A DNA stretch of 64,000 nucleotides, taken from NCBI GenBank assembly GCA_000163695.1, contig GG774890.1, positions 56,840 through 120,839 on the forward strand, read 5' to 3'. The translations under genes and the position numbers were made by a program. Each line of letters starts with the position of its first letter. Position 1 is the first letter of the stretch. Below are positions 1 through 7,823 of this stretch, piece after piece. The DNA comes from Bacteroidetes oral taxon 274 str. F0058. Lineage in GTDB: Bacteria; Bacteroidota; Bacteroidia; Bacteroidales; Paludibacteraceae. The notes beneath the pieces were generated by a model. It did no database searches and was not told the DNA's origin. It saw nothing but the letters and a program-made list of their open reading frames with translations.

Positions 1-160
1 TCTTCGGCGAATATCGCCCCCTCGTGTCGGCATTTCTGTTAAGTTCTTTGCTGACAGTAGCTTGCGACACTCCGATGAAACGAGCTATCTCGGATTGTGT
101 TTTTTTGTCCTTTCTCATACGATAAATTGTGTATCTTTGCGACTCATTTAAATGTTGCAT
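1..160 (-). CDS. IS30-family transposase, N-terminal part (runs off left edge)
   Basis: The leftward frame from an ATG at 158-160 stays open to the window edge and encodes 53 residues. They start MQHLNESQRYTIYRMRKDKK and continue with a helix-turn-helix (SEIARFIGVSQATVSKELNRN). This is the DNA-binding start of IS30-family transposases (IS4351-like elements are common in Bacteroidetes), which recognise the element's terminal repeats. The DDE catalytic core would lie outside the window, so intactness cannot be judged. The element's right end should lie between 160 and about 300, but I could not define the inverted repeat. Confidence 0.85.
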   Translation of the reverse strand, partial: MQHLNESQRYTIYRMRKDKKTQSEIARFIGVSQATVSKELNRNADTRGRYSPK

Positions 161-205
161 TTGTGTGTGTTTTTTTGTGAGAACGCAAATGTCGCATTTT
201 TTTTC

Positions 206-235
206 AGTTACTCCCGCCGTACGGCGGGAGTAACT
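206..235. repeat. Perfect 30-bp palindrome beside the IS30 transposase
   Basis: Every base from 206 to 235 is matched by the reverse complement, with GTAC at the centre and GC-rich arms (ACTCCCGCC / GGCGGGAGT). It is followed by TTTTT on the + strand, so it could act as a rightward intrinsic terminator protecting the element from read-through. It could also be part of the element end or a palindromic insertion target; IS30-family elements are known for symmetrical target preference. Confidence 0.8.
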
Positions 236-245
236 TTTTCCCATC

Positions 246-274
246 ATCTTATAACTTTATAAATTGAACTTTCA
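246..274. repeat. 29-bp dispersed repeat, copy 1
   Basis: This 29-bp AT-rich stretch (begins ATCTTATAACTTTATAA) recurs on the same strand at 21892-21920 with one mismatch (28/29). Both copies are intergenic. Origin unknown; it may be the end of a small mobile element or a shared regulatory segment. Confidence 0.7.
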
Positions 275-371
275 TATTGGGGACTTTCAAACTTTTTGCT
301 TAGTAGTTTGATTGATTGGGTGGCAAGTTATCGGGACTTACAAGAAAGCCGTATACGCAATACGGTTATAA

Positions 372-413
372 AAAACGTGAGGTATTCTTATGTAGGCGAA
401 CATCTCACGTTTT
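372..413 (-). terminator. Intrinsic terminator after the DPP-IV gene
   Basis: A 10-bp stem (372-381 AAAACGTGAG with 404-413 CTCACGTTTT) encloses a loop of about 22 nt, just beyond the stop codon at 437. A run of T follows in the leftward direction. Confidence 0.6.
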
Positions 414-436
414 AATATCGATGTGTAGTCAAAAAC

Positions 437-2590
437 TTATTTCAACTTTGCTCCGAAGAACTCCATACAGCGTTTGTACAGGTTGTAACGTGCCTTAGAG
501 CCGAGTATACTGTGGTTTTTGTTGGTATATAGCTGCATATCGAACTGTATGCCTGCGTCCACGAGCTGCTCTGCCATAAGGTATGTGTTCTGTGTATGTA
601 CGTTGTCGTCGGCGGTGCCGTGTATCATCAGTAGGCTGCCTTTGAGTTTGTCGGCTTGTTTGAGAAGATTAGCTTTTTCGTATCCGTCGTAGTTCTCTTG
701 CGGACGATTCATAAACCGTTCGGTATAAGCCGTATTGTACAGTTTCCAATCGGTAACGGGAGCAATAGCCACGCCTGCTTTGAAGGGCGAATTGTCGGAT
801 ATCATACATTTCAATGTCATAAATCCGCCATAGCTCCACCCCCATATACCTATCTCACTGTTCGGGAACTCGTTGCGTTTGAGGTAGTTGGCGGCGTCTA
901 TCTGGTCTTTGGCTTCGAGCACTCCGAGTTGACCGTATGTAGCTGTTCGGAAAGCATTGCCTCTGCCGCCCGTTCCGCGACTGTCTACACAAGCTACCGC
1001 AAAACCGTTCAGTGCAAGGTAATACTCCCAGTCGCAACCCCAGCGGTTGAGTACCTCCTGTGAGTCGGGACCCGAATACTGAGTAAGTACAAGCGGCATC
1101 TTGCCAGACTTGGAGACTCCCACAGGTTCCAATATCCAGCCATTCAGCTCCGTACCTTCGGAGTTGGTGAATTTGAAGAAGCGTTTGCCGGGCAGGTTAG
1201 ACTTTTTGAATCTGTCCGCCAGCTCTTTGTTGTCTTCTATCACACGCAATATTTTACCCGAATTGTTGATGACCGAGTAGATATTGGGTGTCATAATATT
1301 GGAGAAGTTGTAGATAGCATATTTGAAGTTAGCCGAAAACTTAGCAGACTGAAATCCCTTACGATTGTCGAGAGCCGATATTTTACCGTTTACCGAACGA
1401 CATACTTCGCGTTCTGTCGGTGTGTGGAAGGCTGCCTGGAAGTAAGCCGTTTTGCTTGCTTCGTCGTATCCATAGAAGTTGACGACATCGAAATTGCCCG
1501 ATGTAATCTGCTGCTTCTGAATACCTGTCGGCGAATGGAGATAGATATGGCGATATCCGTCTTTTTCGCTCATAATAAGGAAAGAGTTGTCGGAGGTAAA
1601 TATGGCATTGTAGTTCCTGTAATCTACGTAAGTCTTCGACGATTCCGAATAGAGGGTAGCACCCAAGCCGCTGCGCGGATTGTAATTGATGATATCTATC
1701 TGTTTTTGGTCTCTGGCGAGTTTGACCACAGCCAGAGCATCAGACGATGATGTCCATTTGATGATAGGAATATAGAAATCCGTGCCTTCCATCTTCATTC
1801 GCGTAGTAGTACGGTTTTCGACATCGTACACCCATACGGATACTCGCGAATTGTTGGTGCCGGCTCTCGGGTATTTGAACATCTGCAATACAGGCATAGT
1901 GTCGGTAAACAACTGCATAGAGAAGTTTTCGACATCTTTTTCGTAGAATTTTACAAACGCCAACAACTTGTTGTCGGGCGAAAACTGAAAATATTGCACA
2001 TTGGCAAACTCCTCTTCGTACACCCAATCGGCTATACCGTTGATAAGCTCGTTCTTCTTACCGTCTTTGGTGATTTGGCTTTCGGTATCGAAGTCGAGTT
2101 TTTTCAGAAAAAGATTATTATCTCTGGCGAAAGCCACTATTCTACCGTTAGGCGAAAATGTGGCGGACGTCTGTGCTCCGTTTTCCGATACGGGAGTTAT
2201 TCGTCTACGGTTGATATCGTATACATAGTAGCTGCCGATAGAGCTGCGGCGATATACCGGACGGGAGTTCGTAAGGAGCAATATACGCCCTTCGCTATCG
2301 TCGAACTGAAACCACTCTACTTGTTTTACAGGGCTTTTTTCGACCTTATCGACATCGAATATAACTTCGGGTTTACTACTTTTGTAATAATCCACTATTA
2401 TCTGTTTTTTGTTGTCCGAGACATAGGCAAAGCGTTCGCCGTCTCTCATAGATACCACATTGGCAGGGGATTTTGCTTTCCACTGACTTGTAGTAAGTTC
2501 TTCGAGAAATTTTTCCGCATTTTGCGAAAAAATGGAGATATTGCCCATTGCGAGCAATATTGCCAACGATAAAAAGATTCTTTTTTTCAT
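437..2590 (-). CDS. Dipeptidyl peptidase IV-type serine peptidase (S9B)
   Basis: This 717-residue protein has an N-terminal signal peptide (MKKRIFLSLAILLAMGNISIFSQ), so it is exported to the periplasm or cell surface. Residues to about 480 form the DPP-IV beta-propeller and include the YEEEF segment whose paired glutamates bind the substrate N-terminus. The C-terminal alpha/beta hydrolase domain has the nucleophile Ser586 in GWSYGG, the Asp in HGTADDNVH (661/662) and His693 in NKNHS. It is expected to release X-Pro or X-Ala dipeptides from peptides, a nutrient-scavenging role known in Porphyromonas and Bacteroides. Its start is 16 bp after the murC stop on the same strand, so the two are probably co-transcribed. 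Length and motifs look intact. Confidence 0.93.
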   Translation of the reverse strand: MKKRIFLSLAILLAMGNISIFSQNAEKFLEELTTSQWKAKSPANVVSMRDGERFAYVSDNKKQIIVDYYKSSKPEVIFDVDKVEKSPVKQVEWFQFDDSEGRILLLTNSRPVYRRSSIGSYYVYDINRRRITPVSENGAQTSATFSPNGRIVAFARDNNLFLKKLDFDTESQITKDGKKNELINGIADWVYEEEFANVQYFQFSPDNKLLAFVKFYEKDVENFSMQLFTDTMPVLQMFKYPRAGTNNSRVSVWVYDVENRTTTRMKMEGTDFYIPIIKWTSSSDALAVVKLARDQKQIDIINYNPRSGLGATLYSESSKTYVDYRNYNAIFTSDNSFLIMSEKDGYRHIYLHSPTGIQKQQITSGNFDVVNFYGYDEASKTAYFQAAFHTPTEREVCRSVNGKISALDNRKGFQSAKFSANFKYAIYNFSNIMTPNIYSVINNSGKILRVIEDNKELADRFKKSNLPGKRFFKFTNSEGTELNGWILEPVGVSKSGKMPLVLTQYSGPDSQEVLNRWGCDWEYYLALNGFAVACVDSRGTGGRGNAFRTATYGQLGVLEAKDQIDAANYLKRNEFPNSEIGIWGWSYGGFMTLKCMISDNSPFKAGVAIAPVTDWKLYNTAYTERFMNRPQENYDGYEKANLLKQADKLKGSLLMIHGTADDNVHTQNTYLMAEQLVDAGIQFDMQLYTNKNHSILGSKARYNLYKRCMEFFGAKLK

Positions 2591-2606
2591 ATATTTCTTG
2601 AATAAA

Positions 2607-3980
2607 TTAATTTTTGGTTTTATATTGATTAGTTAAAAACTCTTTGATACGGGGTACATACATATCTATATCTCCCGCACCGAGCGTTACAAGCACATCG
2701 AACCGTTTGTCTCCAAGCACATCGAGTAGTTTAGCTTTGGTTGTAAGCGTCTTGTTGGGATTGGTTATACGGTCGAATATGATTTGCGAGCTGACACCCG
2801 GTATCGGCTCTTCGCGAGCGGGATATATCTCTACCAGCACTATCTCGTCGAGCAAAGAGAGAGCCTGTGCGAATTCGTCGCAGAAGTCGGCTGTACGACT
2901 GTACAGATGAGGTTGAAACACTCCCAACACCTTCTTGTCTGCGTAGAGCAATTTCAGCGAACGTATAGACGACGCCAACTCTTTCGGGTGATGAGCATAG
3001 TCGTCTATGTATATCTTAGGCTCCGACAGATGTTGCTCGAAACGACGTCTCACCCCTTTGTACGAGGCTATTGCCGCCCGCAATTCGTCTGCCGTAGCTC
3101 CGTTGAGCCACGCCACGGCTATTGCGGCTATTGCATTTTCCACATTTACCAAAACAGGTACTCCAAGGTCTAAGTCGGCAATCCTTTTGCCAAGCAATAC
3201 AGCGTCGAACAGCAGCTTCCCATTGCCGATACGTATATTGTCGGCATAGAAATCGGCATTTTCCGAGGCTGAATAGGTATATGTTTTCACATTGCGCTGC
3301 AAATGAGGCGAGAGCGTAATACCTTTTTTATAAATGAGAGTACCGCCCTCTTTTATCAATCCGCAGAAGTGCTCGAATGCCTCTATGTACCCTTCGTGAG
3401 TATGGTATATATCCAGATGGTCGGCATCGGTAGACGATACCACAGCCATAAAAGGCGACAATCTATGGAACGAGCGGTCGTATTCATCAGCCTCGATGAC
3501 TACCAAGTCGCTCCTGTCTGACAGAAGCAGATTGCTATTGTAATTCAGCGATATGCCTCCGAGAAAAGCGTTACAGTCGACACTACTCTGTCGCAGCAAG
3601 TGAGCTATCATCGACGAGATGGTAGTTTTGCCGTGGGTTCCTGCGACACACAAGCCGCGTTCGGACTTGGTGATTTCTCCCAATATTTCGGATCGTTTGT
3701 AAACTCTGAAATTATTTTCTCTAAAAAAACACAACTCCTTGTGTTCGGGTGGAATAGCCGGAGTATAGACAACTACTGTCTTCTGAGGATCTTTGAATTT
3801 GGCGTCGATATCGCTACCCAAATCGTCGTAGTGTATATCTATGCCCTCCGCCTGCAATTCGGTACACAGGCGGCTACATACTCTATCGTAACCACCTACT
3901 TCAAAGCCTCTCTGCCGGAAGTACCTGGCGATAGCACTCATTCCGATGCCACCGATACCAAGAAAATAATAATTAGTCAT
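2607..3980 (-). CDS. murC: UDP-N-acetylmuramate--L-alanine ligase
   Basis: The 457-residue protein has the three Mur-ligase domains. An N-terminal Rossmann domain with GIGGIGMS (8-15) binds UDP-MurNAc. The central ATPase has the P-loop GTHGKTT (114-120). The C-terminal domain includes the YIDDYAHHP segment. It adds L-alanine to UDP-MurNAc in the cytoplasm, the first step of the peptidoglycan stem peptide. The N-terminal pattern fits MurC rather than the recycling ligase Mpl. In most Bacteroidetes murC sits in the division and cell-wall cluster between murG and ftsQ. Here it lies between a two-component system (44 bp after rprY) and a DPP-IV gene, so it is displaced or is a second copy. Confidence 0.9.
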   Translation of the reverse strand: MTNYYFLGIGGIGMSAIARYFRQRGFEVGGYDRVCSRLCTELQAEGIDIHYDDLGSDIDAKFKDPQKTVVVYTPAIPPEHKELCFFRENNFRVYKRSEILGEITKSERGLCVAGTHGKTTISSMIAHLLRQSSVDCNAFLGGISLNYNSNLLLSDRSDLVVIEADEYDRSFHRLSPFMAVVSSTDADHLDIYHTHEGYIEAFEHFCGLIKEGGTLIYKKGITLSPHLQRNVKTYTYSASENADFYADNIRIGNGKLLFDAVLLGKRIADLDLGVPVLVNVENAIAAIAVAWLNGATADELRAAIASYKGVRRRFEQHLSEPKIYIDDYAHHPKELASSIRSLKLLYADKKVLGVFQPHLYSRTADFCDEFAQALSLLDEIVLVEIYPAREEPIPGVSSQIIFDRITNPNKTLTTKAKLLDVLGDKRFDVLVTLGAGDIDMYVPRIKEFLTNQYKTKN

Positions 3981-4024
3981 CTCCGATATAATATTTGAAC
4001 CGCAAACGATATAAGTTACATTTA

Positions 4025-4717
4025 TTAATCCTTGGGTATAACGAGTTTATAACCCTTACCGTGAATGTTTACGATGCTTATATCGGGGTCTTGTTGAAGG
4101 ATTTTACGCAACTTGGTGATATACACGTCCATACTTCTTGCATTGAAATAGGTTACCTCTCCCCATATAGCTTTCAGGGCTGCATTTCGTTCGAGTATCT
4201 GGTTGGCGTTTTGCAGCAGAGCACGAAGCATTTCGGCTTCTTTGGTTGTGAGCTTGTGTTTCTCTTCGTCGAAGGTGAGTATCTGTTTTTGATAGTCGAA
4301 CATAAAACGACCGAATTTGTATTCCGTTGTGCCGAGTTGTAGCTTTTGCATATTCACACGACGCATTATAGCCTCTATCCTGAACAATAACTCTTCCATC
4401 GAGAAAGGTTTGGTGATATAATCGTCTGCACCTATCTTGAAACCTTCCAGAATGTCCTGCTTCAAGGCTTTGACCGTCAGAAAGATAATAGGCACTTTGG
4501 TATCTTTTTTTCTGATGTCGGAAGCGAGCGTGAAACCATCTTTGTTAGGCATCATCACGTCGAAGATACAAAGGTCGTATTCGTTTTCGACAAAAGCCTG
4601 ATATCCAAGCTCTCCGTCGGGCATCAAATCCACTTCATAGTCTTTGGCGACTAAATATTCTCTCAACAATGAACCCAAGTTAGGGTCGTCTTCACACAAT
4701 AAGATTCTCGTATTCAT
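4025..4717 (-). CDS. rprY: OmpR-family response regulator, RprY type
   Basis: The 230-residue protein has a receiver domain with the acidic pocket ED-D (9-11), phospho-acceptor Asp53 (CIFDVMMP), Thr81 and Lys103. It is followed by a winged-helix output domain from about residue 130 (LTTKEAEMLRALL, DVYITKLRKIL). Sequence and pairing with the adjacent kinase match RprY of Bacteroides, a transcription factor linked to outer-membrane protein and stress regulation. It starts 88 bp downstream of rprX on the same strand and is probably co-transcribed. I see no separate -7 element in the gap. Confidence 0.92.
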   Translation of the reverse strand: MNTRILLCEDDPNLGSLLREYLVAKDYEVDLMPDGELGYQAFVENEYDLCIFDVMMPNKDGFTLASDIRKKDTKVPIIFLTVKALKQDILEGFKIGADDYITKPFSMEELLFRIEAIMRRVNMQKLQLGTTEYKFGRFMFDYQKQILTFDEEKHKLTTKEAEMLRALLQNANQILERNAALKAIWGEVTYFNARSMDVYITKLRKILQQDPDISIVNIHGKGYKLVIPKD

Positions 4718-4805
4718 AACTTTAATCCTTTATTTTTACTATTTATACTAACTAATTTACTGATATTATATAATTTAATCTTCATGCTTTGTATTTAGTT
4801 TTCGG

Positions 4806-6245
4806 TCAACCCTCAGGTTCGGACAACGGCAATTCTATGATAAATTTGGTACCTATGCCGAATTCGCTCTCTACTTCTATTTTACCCTTGTGTTCGGTAA
4901 CTATTTTTTTGACGTATGCGAGTCCGAGCCCAAATCCCTTGACGTTGTGCAGATTACCTGTCGAAACACGATAGAATCGTTCGAATATACGTTTCTGGTC
5001 GTCTTTTTTGATACCTATTCCATTGTCTTCTACCGAAATAAACAGTTTATTCTTTTCGTTCCACGTTTTCACGTTGAGTATAAGGTCTTTGGTGGTGTAC
5101 TTCACCGAGTTTTCGAACAGGTTGTATATCACATTGGTAAAATGTACGTTATCGACCAAGGCAAATGGGTTTTCGGCTTGCAGGTCGGCACTGATTCTGC
5201 CGTTGGTTTGGTTGATTTTTATCGAGAAATTCTTTACCACCTTGCTTATGAGCTGATTGACGTCAGCCTCACGGAGGTTCAGTATCTGCTGCGACTCGAA
5301 TATGGACGTTTGCAGTACTTTATCAACCAACAGATTAAGTCGCTGTGTCTCAGCTTTTATTACATTCGATACACCATCGAGCAACTCGGGCGATTTACCC
5401 ATCTTATTGTCTTGCAACATCTGCGACGCCAACGATATAGAGGCTATCGGAGTTTTTAGCTCGTGTGTCATATTGTTAAGGAAGTCGGACTTTATGTCGG
5501 CATCACGCTTCTGTACCAAAAGCACATAGAGCGTAACTATCACTAAGACAAACAAGAATATGGACACTATCACCGTAGGCAATATGGCGTTGATAAACTG
5601 GTTTCTGTAAGAGTTGTCGCTCGAGAAAATGAGGTTTGCATACAGAGCCTCGTCTGTCTGGGGCGTTGCGAATATCTGTTGTTTTATCGAGCGTCGCTTG
5701 TTTTTCAGGTTGATAGAATAGTTAGAGAATATCACCCGATTGTTCTCTTTCGATACGAAAAAGGTAAAATTGTCGTTTATATTATTCTCTTTCAATGCCG
5801 TAGATATTCGTTCGTAGAATTTCCCGAAATCTATTCTTTCGGCGACACTTTTGTATGAGTTTTCGAGCATCAGTTTAGCCAAAACCCTGTCTGTGAGGTT
5901 CTTATTTTGCAGATATTGCTTCTTGTGATTATCCACAATTATCTGATTCAGCCGCATTATAGAGATATTTTGCCTATCTGATTTGCTGTTTATACGGCTG
6001 CTCGGGTCGAAAATATTGTTTACATAGCTATCTGTATCAAAATCTACTGTCTCGTCGATAATTCGTTTTATCTCCTCTTCTTGTGTCTCCTGTTCCACAT
6101 CCTTGACAACACGCTCTACTACGTCCACGAATGTCTGGTCGTAGAAAGCGGTCGTTTTGCGAATAAGGATATACTGAAACACCAACAGCGATACGAGGCT
6201 GACGGATACGATGGTTATTAACACTATAAGTTTTACCTTTCCCAT
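4806..6245 (-). CDS. rprX: Sensor histidine kinase, RprX type
   Basis: I start the protein at the ATG at 6245 (MGKVKLIV), giving 479 residues. The longer frame to 6284 begins with GTG and would overlap the promoter at 6254-6261. Order: N-terminal membrane helix, a periplasmic region of about 190 residues, a second membrane helix (INAILPTVIVSIFLFVLVIV), then HisKA with the phospho-acceptor in NMTHELKTP (His261 by this start) and a HATPase domain with N-box NLFENSVKYT, DNGIGI and GFGLGLAY. It senses an unknown envelope signal and phosphorylates RprY. The promoter lies so close that the transcript is nearly leaderless. Confidence 0.92.
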   Translation of the reverse strand: MGKVKLIVLITIVSVSLVSLLVFQYILIRKTTAFYDQTFVDVVERVVKDVEQETQEEEIKRIIDETVDFDTDSYVNNIFDPSSRINSKSDRQNISIMRLNQIIVDNHKKQYLQNKNLTDRVLAKLMLENSYKSVAERIDFGKFYERISTALKENNINDNFTFFVSKENNRVIFSNYSINLKNKRRSIKQQIFATPQTDEALYANLIFSSDNSYRNQFINAILPTVIVSIFLFVLVIVTLYVLLVQKRDADIKSDFLNNMTHELKTPIASISLASQMLQDNKMGKSPELLDGVSNVIKAETQRLNLLVDKVLQTSIFESQQILNLREADVNQLISKVVKNFSIKINQTNGRISADLQAENPFALVDNVHFTNVIYNLFENSVKYTTKDLILNVKTWNEKNKLFISVEDNGIGIKKDDQKRIFERFYRVSTGNLHNVKGFGLGLAYVKKIVTEHKGKIEVESEFGIGTKFIIELPLSEPEG

Positions 6246-6253
6246 AACGACTG

Positions 6254-6261
6254 CAAAATTA
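6254..6261 (-). promoter_or_regulatory. Promoter -7 element of rprX
   Basis: TAATTTTG on the leftward strand ends 8 bp before the rprX ATG. With the usual start a few bases downstream of this element, the 5' leader would be only a few nucleotides long. Confidence 0.55.
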
Positions 6262-6439
6262 ATTAAAATTTTTGATTTTAACACAAAAAATTTAACCGAA
6301 AAAATTTTTTAACTTAAAAAAGTACACTCTATTCCTCCAAAAGCCATCTTTTAACAAAGATAACATCGTACAAAAGATATTGCTATAAGTTAAATAAAAA
6401 TGGAACAATGTTGTCGCAATAATCACTAAAAAACACAAT

Positions 6440-6467
6440 AAGGTTTCTATGATTACACGGAAACCTT
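6440..6467 (-). terminator. Probable terminator after infA
   Basis: A perfect 8-bp stem AAGGTTTC/GAAACCTT has a 12-nt loop and T-rich flanks on both sides. It sits between the leftward infA stop (6666) and rprX. I see no gene in the rest of the 6285-6665 gap. Confidence 0.5.
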
Positions 6468-6665
6468 TATTTTTGTCAATAGTCTATACAAATGTGATTT
6501 ATAAGAAAAACGGGACTATCTATTATGAGGCGGGCACAGACAATGCCTCTGAAACTCATAAGCTCGCAACGGATAGACCGCCCCCAAAAGCCCAAAATCA
6601 CAAAATGGTGAATATTCCTCTAAAAATATCCGCCATTAAACATTAGTTTTGTACCTTAGGAGTCT

Positions 6666-6884
6666 TTACTTGTATCGGAACGATATCCTACCCTTCGACA
6701 AGTCGTAGGGCGACATCTCTACCTTTACTTTATCGCCCGGCAGTATCCTGATGTAGTGCATACGCATCTTACCCGATATATGGGCAATTATCTCGTGCCC
6801 GTTCTGCAACTGCACACGAAACATTGCGTTCGATAGAGCCTCCAAGATTGTACCGTCTATTTCTATTGCCTCTTGTTTTGCCAT
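6666..6884 (-). CDS. infA: Translation initiation factor IF-1
   Basis: The 72-residue single S1/OB-fold protein (start MAKQEAIEIDGTI, core GKMRMHYIRILPGDKVKVE) has the typical IF-1 length and sequence. It binds the ribosomal A site and helps IF-2 and IF-3 select the initiator tRNA. It is 34 bp downstream of map on the same strand. The pair map-infA is normal for Bacteroidetes, but rpmJ, rpsM, rpsK and the rest of the alpha operon, which usually follow, are absent: the next gene is the unrelated rprX. Confidence 0.97.
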   Translation of the reverse strand: MAKQEAIEIDGTILEALSNAMFRVQLQNGHEIIAHISGKMRMHYIRILPGDKVKVEMSPYDLSKGRISFRYK

Positions 6885-6918
6885 AGATTAATTTTTATTT
6901 TTCTTACTAAATTGGTTT

Positions 6919-7698
6919 TTATCGAGTTTCGAGAGCTTTTTCTATTATCGAGAAGTCGGATAATATATCGGCTTTGCCCTTACGCACCACCACGGCGTGT
7001 TCGTAGTGGGCAGCCCACTTACGGTCACGAGTACGTGCAGTCCAACCGTCTTTGTCTATTGTTATGTTGTAATGCCCCATATTAATCATTGGTTCTATGC
7101 ATATTACCATATTCTCTTTGAGCATCGGTCCCTGTCCGCGTCTGCCGTAGTTGGGTACTTGCGGGTCTTCGTGCATACTCTTGCCTATGCCGTGTCCGAC
7201 CATCTCTCTGACACAGGAGTAACCTCTTGCCTCGCAGTATGTCTGTACGGCGTTCGATATATCTCCGACACGGTTGCCTGCCACAGCCATTTCTATGCCT
7301 TTGTACAGTGCCTCTTTGGTAGTTTTCAGCAATTTAGCCACCTCGTCGGATATGTTGCCTACGGCAAATGTATAGGCACTATCGCCTATAAAGCCATATT
7401 TGCAAGTACACAGGTCGATAGATAAGATATCGCCCTCTTTTATGATGGTTTTTGCAGAGGGAATGCCGTGCACGACTACATCGTTCAGAGACATACAGGT
7501 GGCATTAGGGTATCCGTAGTATCCCTTACAGGGGGCTTCCGCCCCGTGGTCGAGGATAAACTCTTCTGCCAAACCGTCGAGGTATTCGGTCGATACACCC
7601 GGTTTCACAAGAGGAGCAAGCATTGCCAAAGTCTGTGACACCAGCAGACAGCACTCGCGTATTTTTTCTATATCTTCTTCTGTCTTTATATATATCAT
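6919..7698 (-). CDS. map: Methionine aminopeptidase, type I
   Basis: The start chosen is the ATG at 7698 (MIYIKTEEDIEKIREC), giving 259 residues. The 25-codon extension to 7773 would begin inside the terminator of the upstream gene and cross the promoter at 7734-7741. The protein has the pita-bread fold with the metal ligands in SIDLCTCKYGFIGDSAYT, the VGHGIG histidine, and the EPM and EHAVVV glutamates. It removes the initiator methionine from nascent proteins. It is co-transcribed with infA. secY, its usual upstream neighbour, is not present. Confidence 0.95.
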   Translation of the reverse strand: MIYIKTEEDIEKIRECCLLVSQTLAMLAPLVKPGVSTEYLDGLAEEFILDHGAEAPCKGYYGYPNATCMSLNDVVVHGIPSAKTIIKEGDILSIDLCTCKYGFIGDSAYTFAVGNISDEVAKLLKTTKEALYKGIEMAVAGNRVGDISNAVQTYCEARGYSCVREMVGHGIGKSMHEDPQVPNYGRRGQGPMLKENMVICIEPMINMGHYNITIDKDGWTARTRDRKWAAHYEHAVVVRKGKADILSDFSIIEKALETR

Positions 7699-7733
7699 TT
7701 TTAGACGATTGTATCTTATATTTTTATGAAGTG

Positions 7734-7741
7734 CAAAATTA
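7734..7741 (-). promoter_or_regulatory. Promoter -7 element of map-infA
   Basis: TAATTTTG on the leftward strand, 35 bp before the map ATG and just beyond the M16 terminator. It makes map-infA an independent transcription unit. Confidence 0.5.
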
Positions 7742-7763
7742 ATACTTTTTTTAAAACAAAAAA

Positions 7764-7788
7764 AGAGGTTCACTCTAAGTGAACCTCT
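7764..7788 (-). terminator. Intrinsic terminator of the M16 peptidase gene
   Basis: A perfect 11-bp stem AGAGGTTCACT/AGTGAACCTCT with a 3-nt loop is followed by a T-run in the leftward direction, 35 bp beyond the stop at 7824. Confidence 0.9.
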
Positions 7789-7823
7789 TTTCTCTTTAGC
7801 TTTACAGTTATATCACTGTCAGA

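Noticed and set aside
316..498. 60-codon frame before the DPP-IV gene end
   Set aside because: Crosses the terminator hairpin at 372-413 and overlaps the DPP-IV 3' end; no family features.
6449..6646. 65-codon frame between infA and rprX
   Set aside because: No homology, no promoter, and it overlaps a hairpin with terminator character.
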